From Natrinema sp031626495 (GTDB taxonomy: Archaea > Halobacteriota > Halobacteria > Halobacteriales > Natrialbaceae): a DNA stretch of 64,000 bases. Positions 41,041 through 50,688 of the stretch are shown here, in pieces. The stretch covers positions 682,001 through 746,000 of the forward strand of contig NZ_JAMQOJ010000001.1 of assembly GCF_031626495.1 (NCBI RefSeq), written 5' to 3'. The position numbers were made by a program, and so were the translations under genes. The first letter of the stretch is position 1. Every line of letters begins with the position of its first letter. Under the pieces are notes generated by a model. The model was not told the origin of the DNA, made no database searches, and saw nothing but the letters and a program-made list of their open reading frames with translations.

Positions 41041-41505
41041 ATGACGAGACACATCAGCGAAGCGCAGGTCCGCCACTGGCTCGACGATACCGCGATCCGA
41101 GACGTGACGCCGCACACCGACGAGGACACCGAGTTCAACTTCCAGGTCGAACTCTCGCGTCTCCCGGTCCACGTCATCAAGGAAGACGAGTTCGGACCGG
41201 TTCGGATCGTCGGCCGTAGCGGATTCGACACCGAACGAGCGAAGAATCTGCTTCGCGACGACCGGCGACGCGGCGAGCTCCTCGAGTACGTCGGGCCCAT
41301 GCTGGCTGCGACGCCCGGGTTTTACACGTTTCTCGACGAGGAGGGGGCGTCGTGCCAGTTGCGCGAGGCCGAGACGGTGCAAGTAGAGTACCGCGTCTAT
41401 CCCAACGAGGCCAGTCAGCAGTCCCTGATGGACGGCATCATGTCGATCGCGACGAGCATGCGGTACGTCCAGAACGTGGTGGTCGCGGTCGCCGAATCCG
41501 AGTAA
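41041..41505 (+). CDS. Conserved archaeal protein, possibly DUF2299-like
   Basis: A 154-residue protein: HISEAQVRHWLDDTAIRDVT, then FNFQVELSRLPVHVIKEDEF, VGPMLAATPGFYTFLDEEGA and VEYRVYPNEASQQSLMDGIM with a SIATSMRYVQNVVVAV end. The order (a helical start, VELS-LPVHV strand, the YP-GAS-Q-LMD helix) is one I associate with uncharacterised archaeal proteins of the DUF2299 type, with moderate certainty. The fold may resemble type III secretion chaperones (alpha/beta, dimeric). It may be a chaperone for the preceding acidic cluster, but 94 bp and a likely promoter separate them. Confidence 0.55.
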   Translation: MTRHISEAQVRHWLDDTAIRDVTPHTDEDTEFNFQVELSRLPVHVIKEDEFGPVRIVGRSGFDTERAKNLLRDDRRRGELLEYVGPMLAATPGFYTFLDEEGASCQLREAETVQVEYRVYPNEASQQSLMDGIMSIATSMRYVQNVVVAVAESE

Positions 41506-41601
41506 CGTTCGGTCGACGGGTCGGTTCGGCGAAAGCGAACGCCTTGGAGTCGTCTCGAAGGTCGTTACGCCGGGCCCACCCGGTCGTGCGGTCACGGGGG
41601 A

Positions 41602-42567
41602 TTAACAGTAATGCAACTCGGCGCGCGGAAACGTCAGTCGGACCGTCTCCCCGAGGGCCGGGGGGTCGTCGGTGAACACGTCGACGTCGGCCTCGTCGAA
41701 CGCCACCGTCACTCGGTTGGTCGCGTCCTCGCGGACGACGCGATCGACGGTCCCCGAGACGTCACCCGCCGAATCGCCGATCACGACCGCTTCCGGCCGG
41801 ATCGCCACGTATCCGTCCGACGGCCCGTCGCGGCTGAGCGCGTCCTCGAGCGAGGGCGCAGCCGACAGCTGAATGGCGTTCGATCCCGTGAAGTCGGCGA
41901 CCATCGGCGATGCGGGCCGTTGGAAGACGTCGTCGGGCGTTCCGATCTGGACGACGTGGCCGTCTCGCATCACGGCGATCCGATCCGCGATCGCTCGCGC
42001 GGTCGTGCGGTTGTGCGTCACGTACACGCTGGTGACGTCCGCGAGGACGTCCGCCAGGTCGTCTCGAAGCGTCTGTCGAGTCGGAACGTCGAGCGCCGCA
42101 AGCGGCTCGTCGAGCAGCATCACGTCGGGTCGAACGGCGAGCGCGCGGGCGAGCGCCACCCGCTGTTTTTCGCCGCCAGAGAGCGTCGGCGGGTAGCGGT
42201 CGGCGAGGTCCGCGACGCCGAGTTCGGCCAGTAACTCGTCGGGATCGCGCGTCCCGTCGTGGTAACGGACGCCGTACTCGACGTTCTCCCGGACGGAGAG
42301 GTGGGGGAACAGGGCGTAGTCCTGAAAGACGAAGCCGAAGCCGCGCTGCTCCGGCGGCCGGTCGTCGAGCCGTCGTCCGTCGAGCGTCACGGTCCCGTCG
42401 TGGTCGTGGAAGCCGGCGACGGCCTCGAGCAGCAGCGTCTTGCCGCTTCCGCTCGGTCCGAGAACGGCGAGGCTCTCACCGCGCTCGACCTCGAACGCGG
42501 CGTCGACGGTGAACGCGTCGGCTCCCTGCGCGGTGAACGTCGTCCTGAGGTCCGCGTGCAGGCTCAT
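41602..42567 (-). CDS. wtpC: Tungstate/molybdate ABC transporter ATP-binding protein
   Basis: A 321-residue ABC ATPase: Walker A GPSGSGKTLLLEAVAGFHDH, signature LSGGEKQRVALARALA, Walker B VMLLDEPLAALDV. The C-terminal 100 residues contain a TOBE/MOP-like domain (YVAIRPEAVVIGDSAGDVSG, TVDRVVREDATNRVTVAF), common in oxyanion transporters. It energises import of molybdate or tungstate with the permease and binding protein encoded upstream; its ATG overlaps the permease stop by four bases. WtpABC versus ModABC cannot be fully resolved, but the binding-protein type favours Wtp. Confidence 0.86.
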   Translation of the reverse strand: MSLHADLRTTFTAQGADAFTVDAAFEVERGESLAVLGPSGSGKTLLLEAVAGFHDHDGTVTLDGRRLDDRPPEQRGFGFVFQDYALFPHLSVRENVEYGVRYHDGTRDPDELLAELGVADLADRYPPTLSGGEKQRVALARALAVRPDVMLLDEPLAALDVPTRQTLRDDLADVLADVTSVYVTHNRTTARAIADRIAVMRDGHVVQIGTPDDVFQRPASPMVADFTGSNAIQLSAAPSLEDALSRDGPSDGYVAIRPEAVVIGDSAGDVSGTVDRVVREDATNRVTVAFDEADVDVFTDDPPALGETVRLTFPRAELHYC

Positions 42568-43547
42568 CGGGACACCCCACCGGCGACCGTGTCACCGTCG
42601 GTCAGGTAGCGGACGACGAGGAAGACGAACGCGGACACCCCGAGTAGCAGGAACGCGACCGCGCCGCTCTCGTCGAGCCCGCCTTGGAGGTACGAGTTGT
42701 AGACGAAGACGGGCGCGTGCTGTGCGGTCACCTGCCCGCCCGCGGGCGGGTAGAAGAACGAGACGCTGTAGGCGACGACGGCGACGGCTCCGAACTCCGA
42801 GACGGCCCGCGCCCACGCGAGGACGCCGCCGGTGATCATGCCCCGGACTGCGAGCGGGCCGGTCACCCGGCGGAACGTCTGCCAGCGGTTCGCGCCGTGA
42901 ATTCGAGAGGCGTACTCGAGGCGCACGTCGATCGTCTCGAACGCCTCCCGAGTCGTGTTCACGGCGTAGGGTGCGGCGACGAACGTCATCGCGAGGACCA
43001 TGCCGACCATCGTTCCGAGCACCGACAGTTGCGGAAACGCGCCGTTCTGGCCGAAGCCGAACAGGATGATGATGCCCGCGACCGAGTGCGGGACGACCAG
43101 CGGGAGGTCGACGAGGCTCTCGACGAACTGCTGGCCGGCGAACCCCTTTGCGAGCAAGTGGGCAAGTGGGACCCCGAGCAGGAGGCTGAGCACCGCCGCC
43201 AGCAGCGGGCCGTAGACGCCGAGATAGAGCACGCGTTGCACGTCCGGGTCGAGCGCCTTCTCGACAACGAGCGACGGCGACTGTCGCGCGACGAACAGGA
43301 ACAGCGGGAGCCCCAGTGCGACCATGAGAAGGCTGCCAACAGTCGCGGTCGCGACGGTGAACGGCGACCCGTCGAGCGCGTAGGCGGTGACGGCCGTGCT
43401 GCCCACCATGAAGAAAGCATACCAGGTCGGCTTCTCGAGCAGAAACGCCCCGGCAAACGCCAGTAGCTGCACGGCTATGAACGCCGCCACGAGCGGCGTC
43501 CGGCCCACGGTTCCGTCTCCGAATCGCGTCTCGGTTTCTGTTGCCAT
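42564..43547 (-). CDS. wtpB: Tungstate/molybdate ABC transporter permease
   Basis: A 327-residue membrane protein with roughly eight predicted helices. The EAA-type loop that contacts the ATPase is AFETIDVRLEYASRIHGANR with the WQTFRRVTGPLAVRG continuation. PHSVAGIIILFGFG and VLAWARAVSEFGAVAVVAYS are typical of ModB/WtpB permeases. It forms the channel of the oxyanion importer. The N-terminal 100 residues add two or three extra helices compared with the usual 230-250-residue ModB. It is located between wtpA and wtpC. Confidence 0.86.
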   Translation of the reverse strand: MATETETRFGDGTVGRTPLVAAFIAVQLLAFAGAFLLEKPTWYAFFMVGSTAVTAYALDGSPFTVATATVGSLLMVALGLPLFLFVARQSPSLVVEKALDPDVQRVLYLGVYGPLLAAVLSLLLGVPLAHLLAKGFAGQQFVESLVDLPLVVPHSVAGIIILFGFGQNGAFPQLSVLGTMVGMVLAMTFVAAPYAVNTTREAFETIDVRLEYASRIHGANRWQTFRRVTGPLAVRGMITGGVLAWARAVSEFGAVAVVAYSVSFFYPPAGGQVTAQHAPVFVYNSYLQGGLDESGAVAFLLLGVSAFVFLVVRYLTDGDTVAGGVSR

Positions 43548-43596
43548 GATCTCTGATTATCGTTCGTCGGCCGCGTATCGGTTCACGGAGCGAGAC

Positions 43597-44613
43597 TCAG
43601 GAGCCGCTGAGTTCGAGCGGGCCGAGGTTGGACTTCGCGCTGGCGACCTCCATCACGCGGTCCGGAACCGCGTCCTCCGAACTCTTCGGCACGACGATGG
43701 GATCGACCGGAGTGAGCCCCTGGTTTTTCAGGATCTCCCGCCCCGGTTCGGTCCCGAAGTATTCGACCCACTGCGCGCCGAGTTCCGGTGACTGTGCGAC
43801 GCTCGGTACGGCGATACCGTAGGCGATGGGTGCACCGGTATACGTCCCCGAGTCGGTCTCCACCTCCGCCTTGGCGTAGTGGTCCGCGTACGTACTGGTC
43901 GCCTTCGAGAGGTCGACCTCCGGCTGCAGGTCGATGAACGGTTTCCCCGCCGTGCTGGAGATCGACTGGTAGTAGAACACGTAGTCCAGTTCGCCCGACT
44001 CGAGTTGCCCCTCGAGGTTCGTCTCCGTTCCGGTTGGGACGACCGAGTTCTCGCGGAGTTTCTGGTAAGTGGCTTCGTCGTACAGGCGCTCGCCCTCGAA
44101 CTCCTCTTTGCCGAGTTGCTGAGTCATCACCGCGCGATAGCCGCCCGGGTCGACCGCCGGGTCGGAGTGGCCGATCGTGATCCCGTCCCGGCTGAGAACC
44201 TCCCACCAGTTGTCCTTCGAGATGTCGCCCGCCCCCGGGGAATCCTCCCGATACTGGATCGACATCGAGTTCGTGGTGAAGACGGCGTACCAGTCCCCGT
44301 AGTCGGGAACGACGTCGTCGCGAATGAGCCGGAAGTCGGAGACGCCGAGGACGTCTGCCTTCCGGTTCTGCTGGGTGATCTTGTTCTTGGAGTCGACCGA
44401 GCCCTTGGCTTCGCGCGTGACGTCGACACCGTATTCCTCCTCGAACTGGGGTTCCGCCTCACCGAACGGCGGTGCCAGCGACCCGGCGTGGAAAATCATC
44501 ATCGAGTCGCTGCCTCCGCTGCCGCTTCCACCGCCGATACACCCGGCTACCGCGATCGCCGCGGTGCTTCCGCTCCCCGCCAGAAACGCGCGTCGGCTCC
44601 GTTGTTCCACCAT
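43597..44613 (-). CDS. wtpA: Tungstate/molybdate-binding lipoprotein WtpA-like
   Basis: A 338-residue extracellular solute-binding protein. It starts MVEQRSRRAFLAGSG with a Tat twin-arginine motif and a lipobox ending AVAGC (C25), so it is exported folded and lipid-anchored. The mature domain begins MMIFHAGSLAPPFGEAEPQF, the oxyanion-site AGSL typical of WtpA/ModA-archaeal proteins, with KADVLGVSDF and DYVFYYQSISSTAGKPFIDL later. The start was shifted 61 codons inside the longest frame because of the clear Tat signal. A TATA-like GGTTATAC lies 30-37 bp upstream. It is divergent from the ModE-like regulator. Confidence 0.9.
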   Translation of the reverse strand: MVEQRSRRAFLAGSGSTAAIAVAGCIGGGSGSGGSDSMMIFHAGSLAPPFGEAEPQFEEEYGVDVTREAKGSVDSKNKITQQNRKADVLGVSDFRLIRDDVVPDYGDWYAVFTTNSMSIQYREDSPGAGDISKDNWWEVLSRDGITIGHSDPAVDPGGYRAVMTQQLGKEEFEGERLYDEATYQKLRENSVVPTGTETNLEGQLESGELDYVFYYQSISSTAGKPFIDLQPEVDLSKATSTYADHYAKAEVETDSGTYTGAPIAYGIAVPSVAQSPELGAQWVEYFGTEPGREILKNQGLTPVDPIVVPKSSEDAVPDRVMEVASAKSNLGPLELSGS

Positions 44614-44695
44614 GGATACATCGCTGTTCCGCCGGGACGAGTATAACCGTTTCCCTCGAAATTCGTACGGAGATGACCATATTCCCAATAGAACA

Positions 44696-44710
44696 CCGTT
44701 GTAACAACGG
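44696..44710. promoter_or_regulatory. Palindrome between wtpA and the ModE-like gene
   Basis: CCGTTG-TAA-CAACGG is a perfect 6+6 inverted repeat in the divergent intergenic region, about 50 bp upstream of the wtpA TATA-like element. It is the obvious candidate binding site for the adjacent ModE-type regulator. Confidence 0.55.
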
Positions 44711-44833
44711 AAAGTTGCTCGAAGAGAGGCCGATCGGATGACCGGGGAACCGCTCAGCCGATGGAAACGAACTTCTCGCTCGATCGCAAACCACACGTAA
44801 GCAGCCCGACCGGGACCGCCGCATGACCAACTG

Positions 44834-45556
44834 ATGTCTATGGAAAAGGAGTTCGACCCATACCTGCGGATCGACGACGTGGCCGTCGATCGGAGCGACG
44901 TCGAGATGTTGCGCGCGATCGACGACTGCGGCTCGCTGTCGGGTGCGGCCGACGCCCTCGAGCGCTCCTATCCCCGCCTCCAGCAGCGGGTCGTCGAACT
45001 CGAGGAGGCGATCGACCCGCTGGTCGAGCGCACCCGCGGCGGGGCAGACGGCGGCGGGAGTTCGCTGACCGCGACGGCTCGAGACCTGCTGGCACGGTTC
45101 GACCGACTGGTCGCGGCCTACGAGGGCGTCGCCCGCGTCGACGAGACGGTGCTGTCGGGGCCGGTGGTCGACCGCGACGGCGAACTCGCGACCGTCGAGA
45201 CGGCGGCCGGGACGGTCCTCGCGGTCGTCCCCGCGGACGCCGGGACCGCGGCCGTGACGATCCGCTCAGATGCGGTCAGCCTCCACGCACCCAGCGACGC
45301 GCCGCCGATCGAGGGGACGAGCGTCCGCAACCGCTTTTCGGGAACCGTCGCATGGCTCGAGGCGGGCGATGCCGTCGCTCGCGTCGGAATCGACCTCGAG
45401 GGCGGATCGAACGGCGACGACCCTGTCGAACTCGTGGCGCTGGTCACCCGCCGCAGCGTCGATGCACTCGGGCTCGAGCCCGGGCGGGCGATCGTCGCGT
45501 CGGTAAAAGCGACCGCGGCGCGGGGGGTCGCGGTGACGAACCGAGATGGAGATTGA
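44834..45556 (+). CDS. ModE-type regulator with TOBE/MOP domain
   Basis: A 240-residue protein. Residues 20-115 form a LysR/ModE-like winged helix (VEMLRAIDDCGSLSGAADAL, ERSYPRLQQRVVELEEAIDP, LTATARDLLARFDRLVAAYE). Residues 175-240 hold a MOP/TOBE domain (SVRNRFSGTVAWLEAGDAVA; VELVALVTRRSVDALGLEPG; VASVKATAARGVAV), known to bind molybdate or tungstate. It is therefore a sensor-repressor for the divergently encoded transporter. ATG 44840 is an alternative start six bases downstream. The palindrome at 44696-44710 is its likely site. Confidence 0.87.
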   Translation: MSMEKEFDPYLRIDDVAVDRSDVEMLRAIDDCGSLSGAADALERSYPRLQQRVVELEEAIDPLVERTRGGADGGGSSLTATARDLLARFDRLVAAYEGVARVDETVLSGPVVDRDGELATVETAAGTVLAVVPADAGTAAVTIRSDAVSLHAPSDAPPIEGTSVRNRFSGTVAWLEAGDAVARVGIDLEGGSNGDDPVELVALVTRRSVDALGLEPGRAIVASVKATAARGVAVTNRDGD

Positions 45557-46202
45557 CGAATCGGCCGGCGAAGCGAGTCCGATCGAGCGGTTCCGTCACA
45601 CGACGCCGAACGCTTGTGATTTCGTGTCCCGCTAGGGGAGACGTTTCGTTGCGGTCGGTTCGGACCCGCGACCGGCCGCCGTTCGTGGACATCTTTCGCC
45701 GCTTCCGGCCGCGAACTTCACGCCAGTTAGCCGCCGGTACCGCTGTACTGGGTCACTCGCGGGGCCGATGCGCGACCACTGTTGTGTAGGTCGGCCTCTG
45801 AGAGACCACCCTCGAGAACGGATCCGCTGGACGACGAGCGTCCCGTTCCGAAGTCCGCTCGGGCAAAAATAAAATGTCCCGATAGTTCATGAATTGGTTG
45901 TATAATTCAATGGTCGCAGTTCTTTCGACGGTTTTCTAGAAAACTGTTCACTAGTTTATTACCCGTCAATTTATGTGGATGTCTCTGGCACTCGGGGACG
46001 ATGCACACGAGCGAACAGCCGACTGCAGTGCCCAGCGACTTCCCGGTATTGGACGACAGAGATACGCCTACACTACGCCGACACACGGCAGGGACGAGGG
46101 CGATCGGCCACCGGCGGCCGTCGGTGCCGTCTGACTGCAACCGCCTCGCTGTGCTCGCAGTGCTCACCGCGACGGATCGTCAGCGGCGAGCGGAGGGACG
46201 GT
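45557..46202. other. Long intergenic region with two palindromes
   Basis: About 645 bp without a convincing gene; candidate frames at 45907-46167 (minus) and 46001-46216 (plus) are compositionally unlike genes. It contains TGAATT-N8-AATTCA (45890-45909) and GTTTTCTAGAAAAC (45931-45944), both in an AT-rich island followed by TTTATTA, which may be a promoter for the downstream mini-operon or a small RNA. Confidence 0.45.
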
Positions 46203-46796
46203 ATGCAGGCCGATAAGTCCGCGAGTCTCCCTGCGGTCGACGAGGTCCCGCGGAAAGCCCGTCGGATCGACTGCTACGTGCGATCTACCGTCCCTGGTCC
46301 ACTCGCCGAGACAGTCGACGACATCGTCGAGCGACTCCACCGACTCCGCGACCGCGGGCGCTTCGCCGACGTCCGGGTCTGTGTCTGGCCCCCGGAGGGC
46401 CACGCAGCCTCCGAACCGGACGACGAGCGCGAGCGAACGCGACACGACCTCGTGGCCGAGTTCGAACGCTGGGCCGCCGAGCACGACGCGACGCTCGAGC
46501 CGGCCTTCCGTCGAGAGGAGAGTCCACCGTTCTCGCACGGACTCGGGCCGGAGGAGCCCCGCGAACGACTGCGGGTACCGGTCGTGGCGCTGGCGCTCCG
46601 CGCGGACTCGGCCGAGTCGGACGCCGAACCCGATCCCCTCCGCGGAGTCGTTCCACACACGACGTCTCCCGGGACGGACGACGAACGGACGTACACTGTC
46701 GACGAGTGGCTCACGGCCGTCGAACGGTCGGAGCGGAAACCGGTCGCTGGCTCCGCGCAGACTGATGGCCAGCCGTCACTGGGAGGGCAGCGATGA
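46203..46796 (+). CDS. Haloarchaeal HTH-domain-type protein paired with DUF7344
   Basis: A 197-residue acidic protein: RRIDCYVRSTVPGPLAETVD, DIVERLHRLRDRGRFADVRV, then CVWPPEGHA and a C-terminal YTVDEWLTAVER. The block CYVRSTVP-x-ETVD-IV-RL and the WPPE motif define a family very common in haloarchaea, often annotated as HTH domain protein and frequently encoded next to DUF7344 genes, as here. Function unknown; regulation is likely. The start at ATG 46203 follows the family N-terminus. The stop overlaps a 34-codon ORF. Confidence 0.68.
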   Translation: MQADKSASLPAVDEVPRKARRIDCYVRSTVPGPLAETVDDIVERLHRLRDRGRFADVRVCVWPPEGHAASEPDDERERTRHDLVAEFERWAAEHDATLEPAFRREESPPFSHGLGPEEPRERLRVPVVALALRADSAESDAEPDPLRGVVPHTTSPGTDDERTYTVDEWLTAVERSERKPVAGSAQTDGQPSLGGQR

Positions 46797-46897
46797 GCGC
46801 GGCTCGGACGGCACGATCAGGTGACACGGGACGAACGGGGACGATCACCGACACCGCTCGCGAAATCGAACGGAGCATCGACGCGCGGAGTACATGA
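46793..46897 (+). CDS. 34-aa coupled small ORF between two regulator genes
   Basis: ATG at 46793 overlaps the upstream stop (ATGA), and its TGA overlaps the downstream ATG at 46894 (ATGA). The peptide (MSAARTARSGDTGRTGTITD, then TAREIERSIDARST) has no recognised motif. The double overlap suggests either a translational bridge or a small protein co-produced with both neighbours. Confidence 0.4.
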   Translation: MSAARTARSGDTGRTGTITDTAREIERSIDARST

Positions 46898-47283
46898 CGA
46901 CCGATTGCGATCGAAACGACGATGACCCAGCGGCGACGGGCGACTCGAGCGACGGCGGCGCGCGCCTTTCGTGGAGCGCGACGTTCGCCGTGCTGTCCCA
47001 CTGGTATCGCCGCGAGGTGCTGCGGTTCGTCGCGGACGCCGACGACCACACCGCCACCGTCGACGAGCTCACGGCACATCTCGTCGAGCGGACCGACGAG
47101 CCGCCGCGGTGCGACCGGATCATGATCGCTCTCCACCACGTCCACCTGCCGACGCTGAGCGAAGCGGACGTCGTCGACTACGATGCCGAGTCGAAGGTGG
47201 TGTCGTACCGGCGATGCGGTCGAGTCGAAGCCATCCTCGAGCGCGCCCGGTCCGAGGAGCCCGGCCGAGAGTTCCCGACGTAG
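46894..47283 (+). CDS. DUF7344-type HTH protein
   Basis: A 129-residue protein. After an acidic lead come WSATFAVLSHWYRREVLRFV, a variable segment, and the signature ALHHVHLPTLSEADVVDYDA with VVSYRRCGRVEAILERAR. It is related to the three copies at 5.7-7.3 kb but GC-rich, so it belongs to the backbone rather than the accessory region. A winged-helix DNA-binding role is expected. It is coupled to the 34-aa ORF and the HTH-type gene upstream, a frequent haloarchaeal arrangement. Confidence 0.75.
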   Translation: MTTDCDRNDDDPAATGDSSDGGARLSWSATFAVLSHWYRREVLRFVADADDHTATVDELTAHLVERTDEPPRCDRIMIALHHVHLPTLSEADVVDYDAESKVVSYRRCGRVEAILERARSEEPGREFPT

Positions 47284-47425
47284 GATCCGAACGGTGCCGG
47301 TCGCAGCCCGTTTCACGTTCGAAACACGATCAGATCGCAGGAACCACGGCCCGCCACGCTGCATTTCGGTCTCGGGACGCTCGGGGAGCCATAGGTCTTT
47401 CTCGCGAGGGTTCGTATCGGCACGC

Positions 47426-47857
47426 ATGTACGACTCCATTCTGATCGCGACCGACGGCAGCGAGGCCGCGGCGACCGCCGTCGATCACGCGGTGGCGCTC
47501 GCAGACCGATTCGACGCACCGCTGTACGGAATCGCCGTCGTCGACGATCGAACCGAGTACGACACCGGCATCGTCGACCCCGAGGAGGCCCGACAGCACC
47601 TCCGCGAGCGTGCGTCGGAGTGGCTCGCGGCCCTCGAGGAAACGGCGGGCGAGGCGAACGTGACCGTCGAGACGACCGTTCGAACTGGCGTGCCTCACGA
47701 AGAAATCCTCGGGTACGCGGCCGAGAACGACATCGACGTGATCGTCGTCGGCGCTCGCGGCCGCTCGTCGTTCAAGGGGGCGCTGCTCGGCAGCACCGTC
47801 GACAGGGTCGTCAGAGTCGCGGATCGGACGGTGCTCGTCGTCGGGACCGACGACTGA
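47426..47857 (+). CDS. Universal stress protein UspA family (1)
   Basis: A 143-residue UspA fold: MYDSILIATDGSEAAATAVD at the N-terminus and the ATP-binding loop VGARGRSSFKGALLGSTVDR (G-x2-G-x9-GS), ending TVLVVGTDD. UspA proteins bind ATP and modulate stress or partner transporters. The start was placed at ATG 47426; a longer frame upstream is not conserved. It precedes another UspA-like protein and the acetate module. Confidence 0.9.
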   Translation: MYDSILIATDGSEAAATAVDHAVALADRFDAPLYGIAVVDDRTEYDTGIVDPEEARQHLRERASEWLAALEETAGEANVTVETTVRTGVPHEEILGYAAENDIDVIVVGARGRSSFKGALLGSTVDRVVRVADRTVLVVGTDD

Positions 47858-47971
47858 CGAGAACCGAGCGTGGGATGGACCGGTGTGCGAGACCGGTACC
47901 GGCGGCGGGGAGGCCTGCGACCAGGTGATGGAGGGAGAACACTTACCTTCGCTGTCGTATGAGCTATCACC

Positions 47972-48472
47972 ATGTCACTGCTCGTTCCCTTCGACGGATC
48001 GGTGTTGGCGACGAACGCGCTCGAGCGAGCGTCGACCTTCGGCGACCTGCTCGACGAGGAAGTCGTCGTGCTGACGGTCATCCCGGACGACGCCGATTAC
48101 GCGCGGGAGCGCGGCTGGATCACGGAAGGCGAGCCGTTCAATGCGGAGGCGATCGCCGCAGGGATGCAGACCCGCGCTGACGAGGTCGCGCCGGAGGCGA
48201 CGTTCCGAACCGAGCGAGTGAGTTCCGACGAACCGACTGCCACGTCGACGACGAACGTCGTCCGAGAGATTCGGCGGGTCGCCGCCGAGATCGAGGCGTC
48301 GGTGGTCTTCATCGGCTCGGAGAACGCGGGCTCGGTTATCGCACCGCAGTCAAGCGTCGGAGGTCCGGTAGCTAACGACCAGCGCTACGACGTCTACGTC
48401 GTTCGCGAACCCGGCGACGAGATCGATCCCGAGGAGATGGCCGACATCGACTCGACGCAGGACGATCTCTGA
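47972..48472 (+). CDS. Universal stress protein UspA family (2), degenerate ATP site
   Basis: A 166-residue protein with a UspA start (MSLLVPFDGSVLATNALERA) and a Usp-like strand-helix order. The expected GxxG-x9-GS loop reads IGSENAGSVIAPQSSVGGPV, so the usual nucleotide motif is altered. It has an extra acidic tail (GDEIDPEEMADIDSTQDDL). It may have lost ATP binding. It lies 114 bp after the first UspA gene, same strand. Confidence 0.75.
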   Translation: MSLLVPFDGSVLATNALERASTFGDLLDEEVVVLTVIPDDADYARERGWITEGEPFNAEAIAAGMQTRADEVAPEATFRTERVSSDEPTATSTTNVVREIRRVAAEIEASVVFIGSENAGSVIAPQSSVGGPVANDQRYDVYVVREPGDEIDPEEMADIDSTQDDL

Positions 48473-48572
48473 TCGGCGACAGGGCCGCCGCCGACGGGCG
48501 GACGCGACCCGTCTACCGCACGGCGATTTGGAGGAACGTTTATTCCGCTGACCGACCACGATTCGGACGACA

Positions 48573-50564
<1,992 letters not shown>

Positions 50565-50688
50565 TTTCGCAGTATCAATTTTCGCGAAACGTTTTCCGTT
50601 CGTGTACCCGCCGTCCTCAGCGGGGACCGCACGGAAATCATCGCGCTCGGCGATACAGTTATGTTCGCGTCGCCAGAACGAGCGAACC

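Noticed and set aside
45907..46216. Frames on both strands upstream of the HTH-type gene (86 and 71 codons)
   Set aside because: They overlap each other and the real gene start, contain Arg/Ser-rich shadow composition and no recognisable domain.
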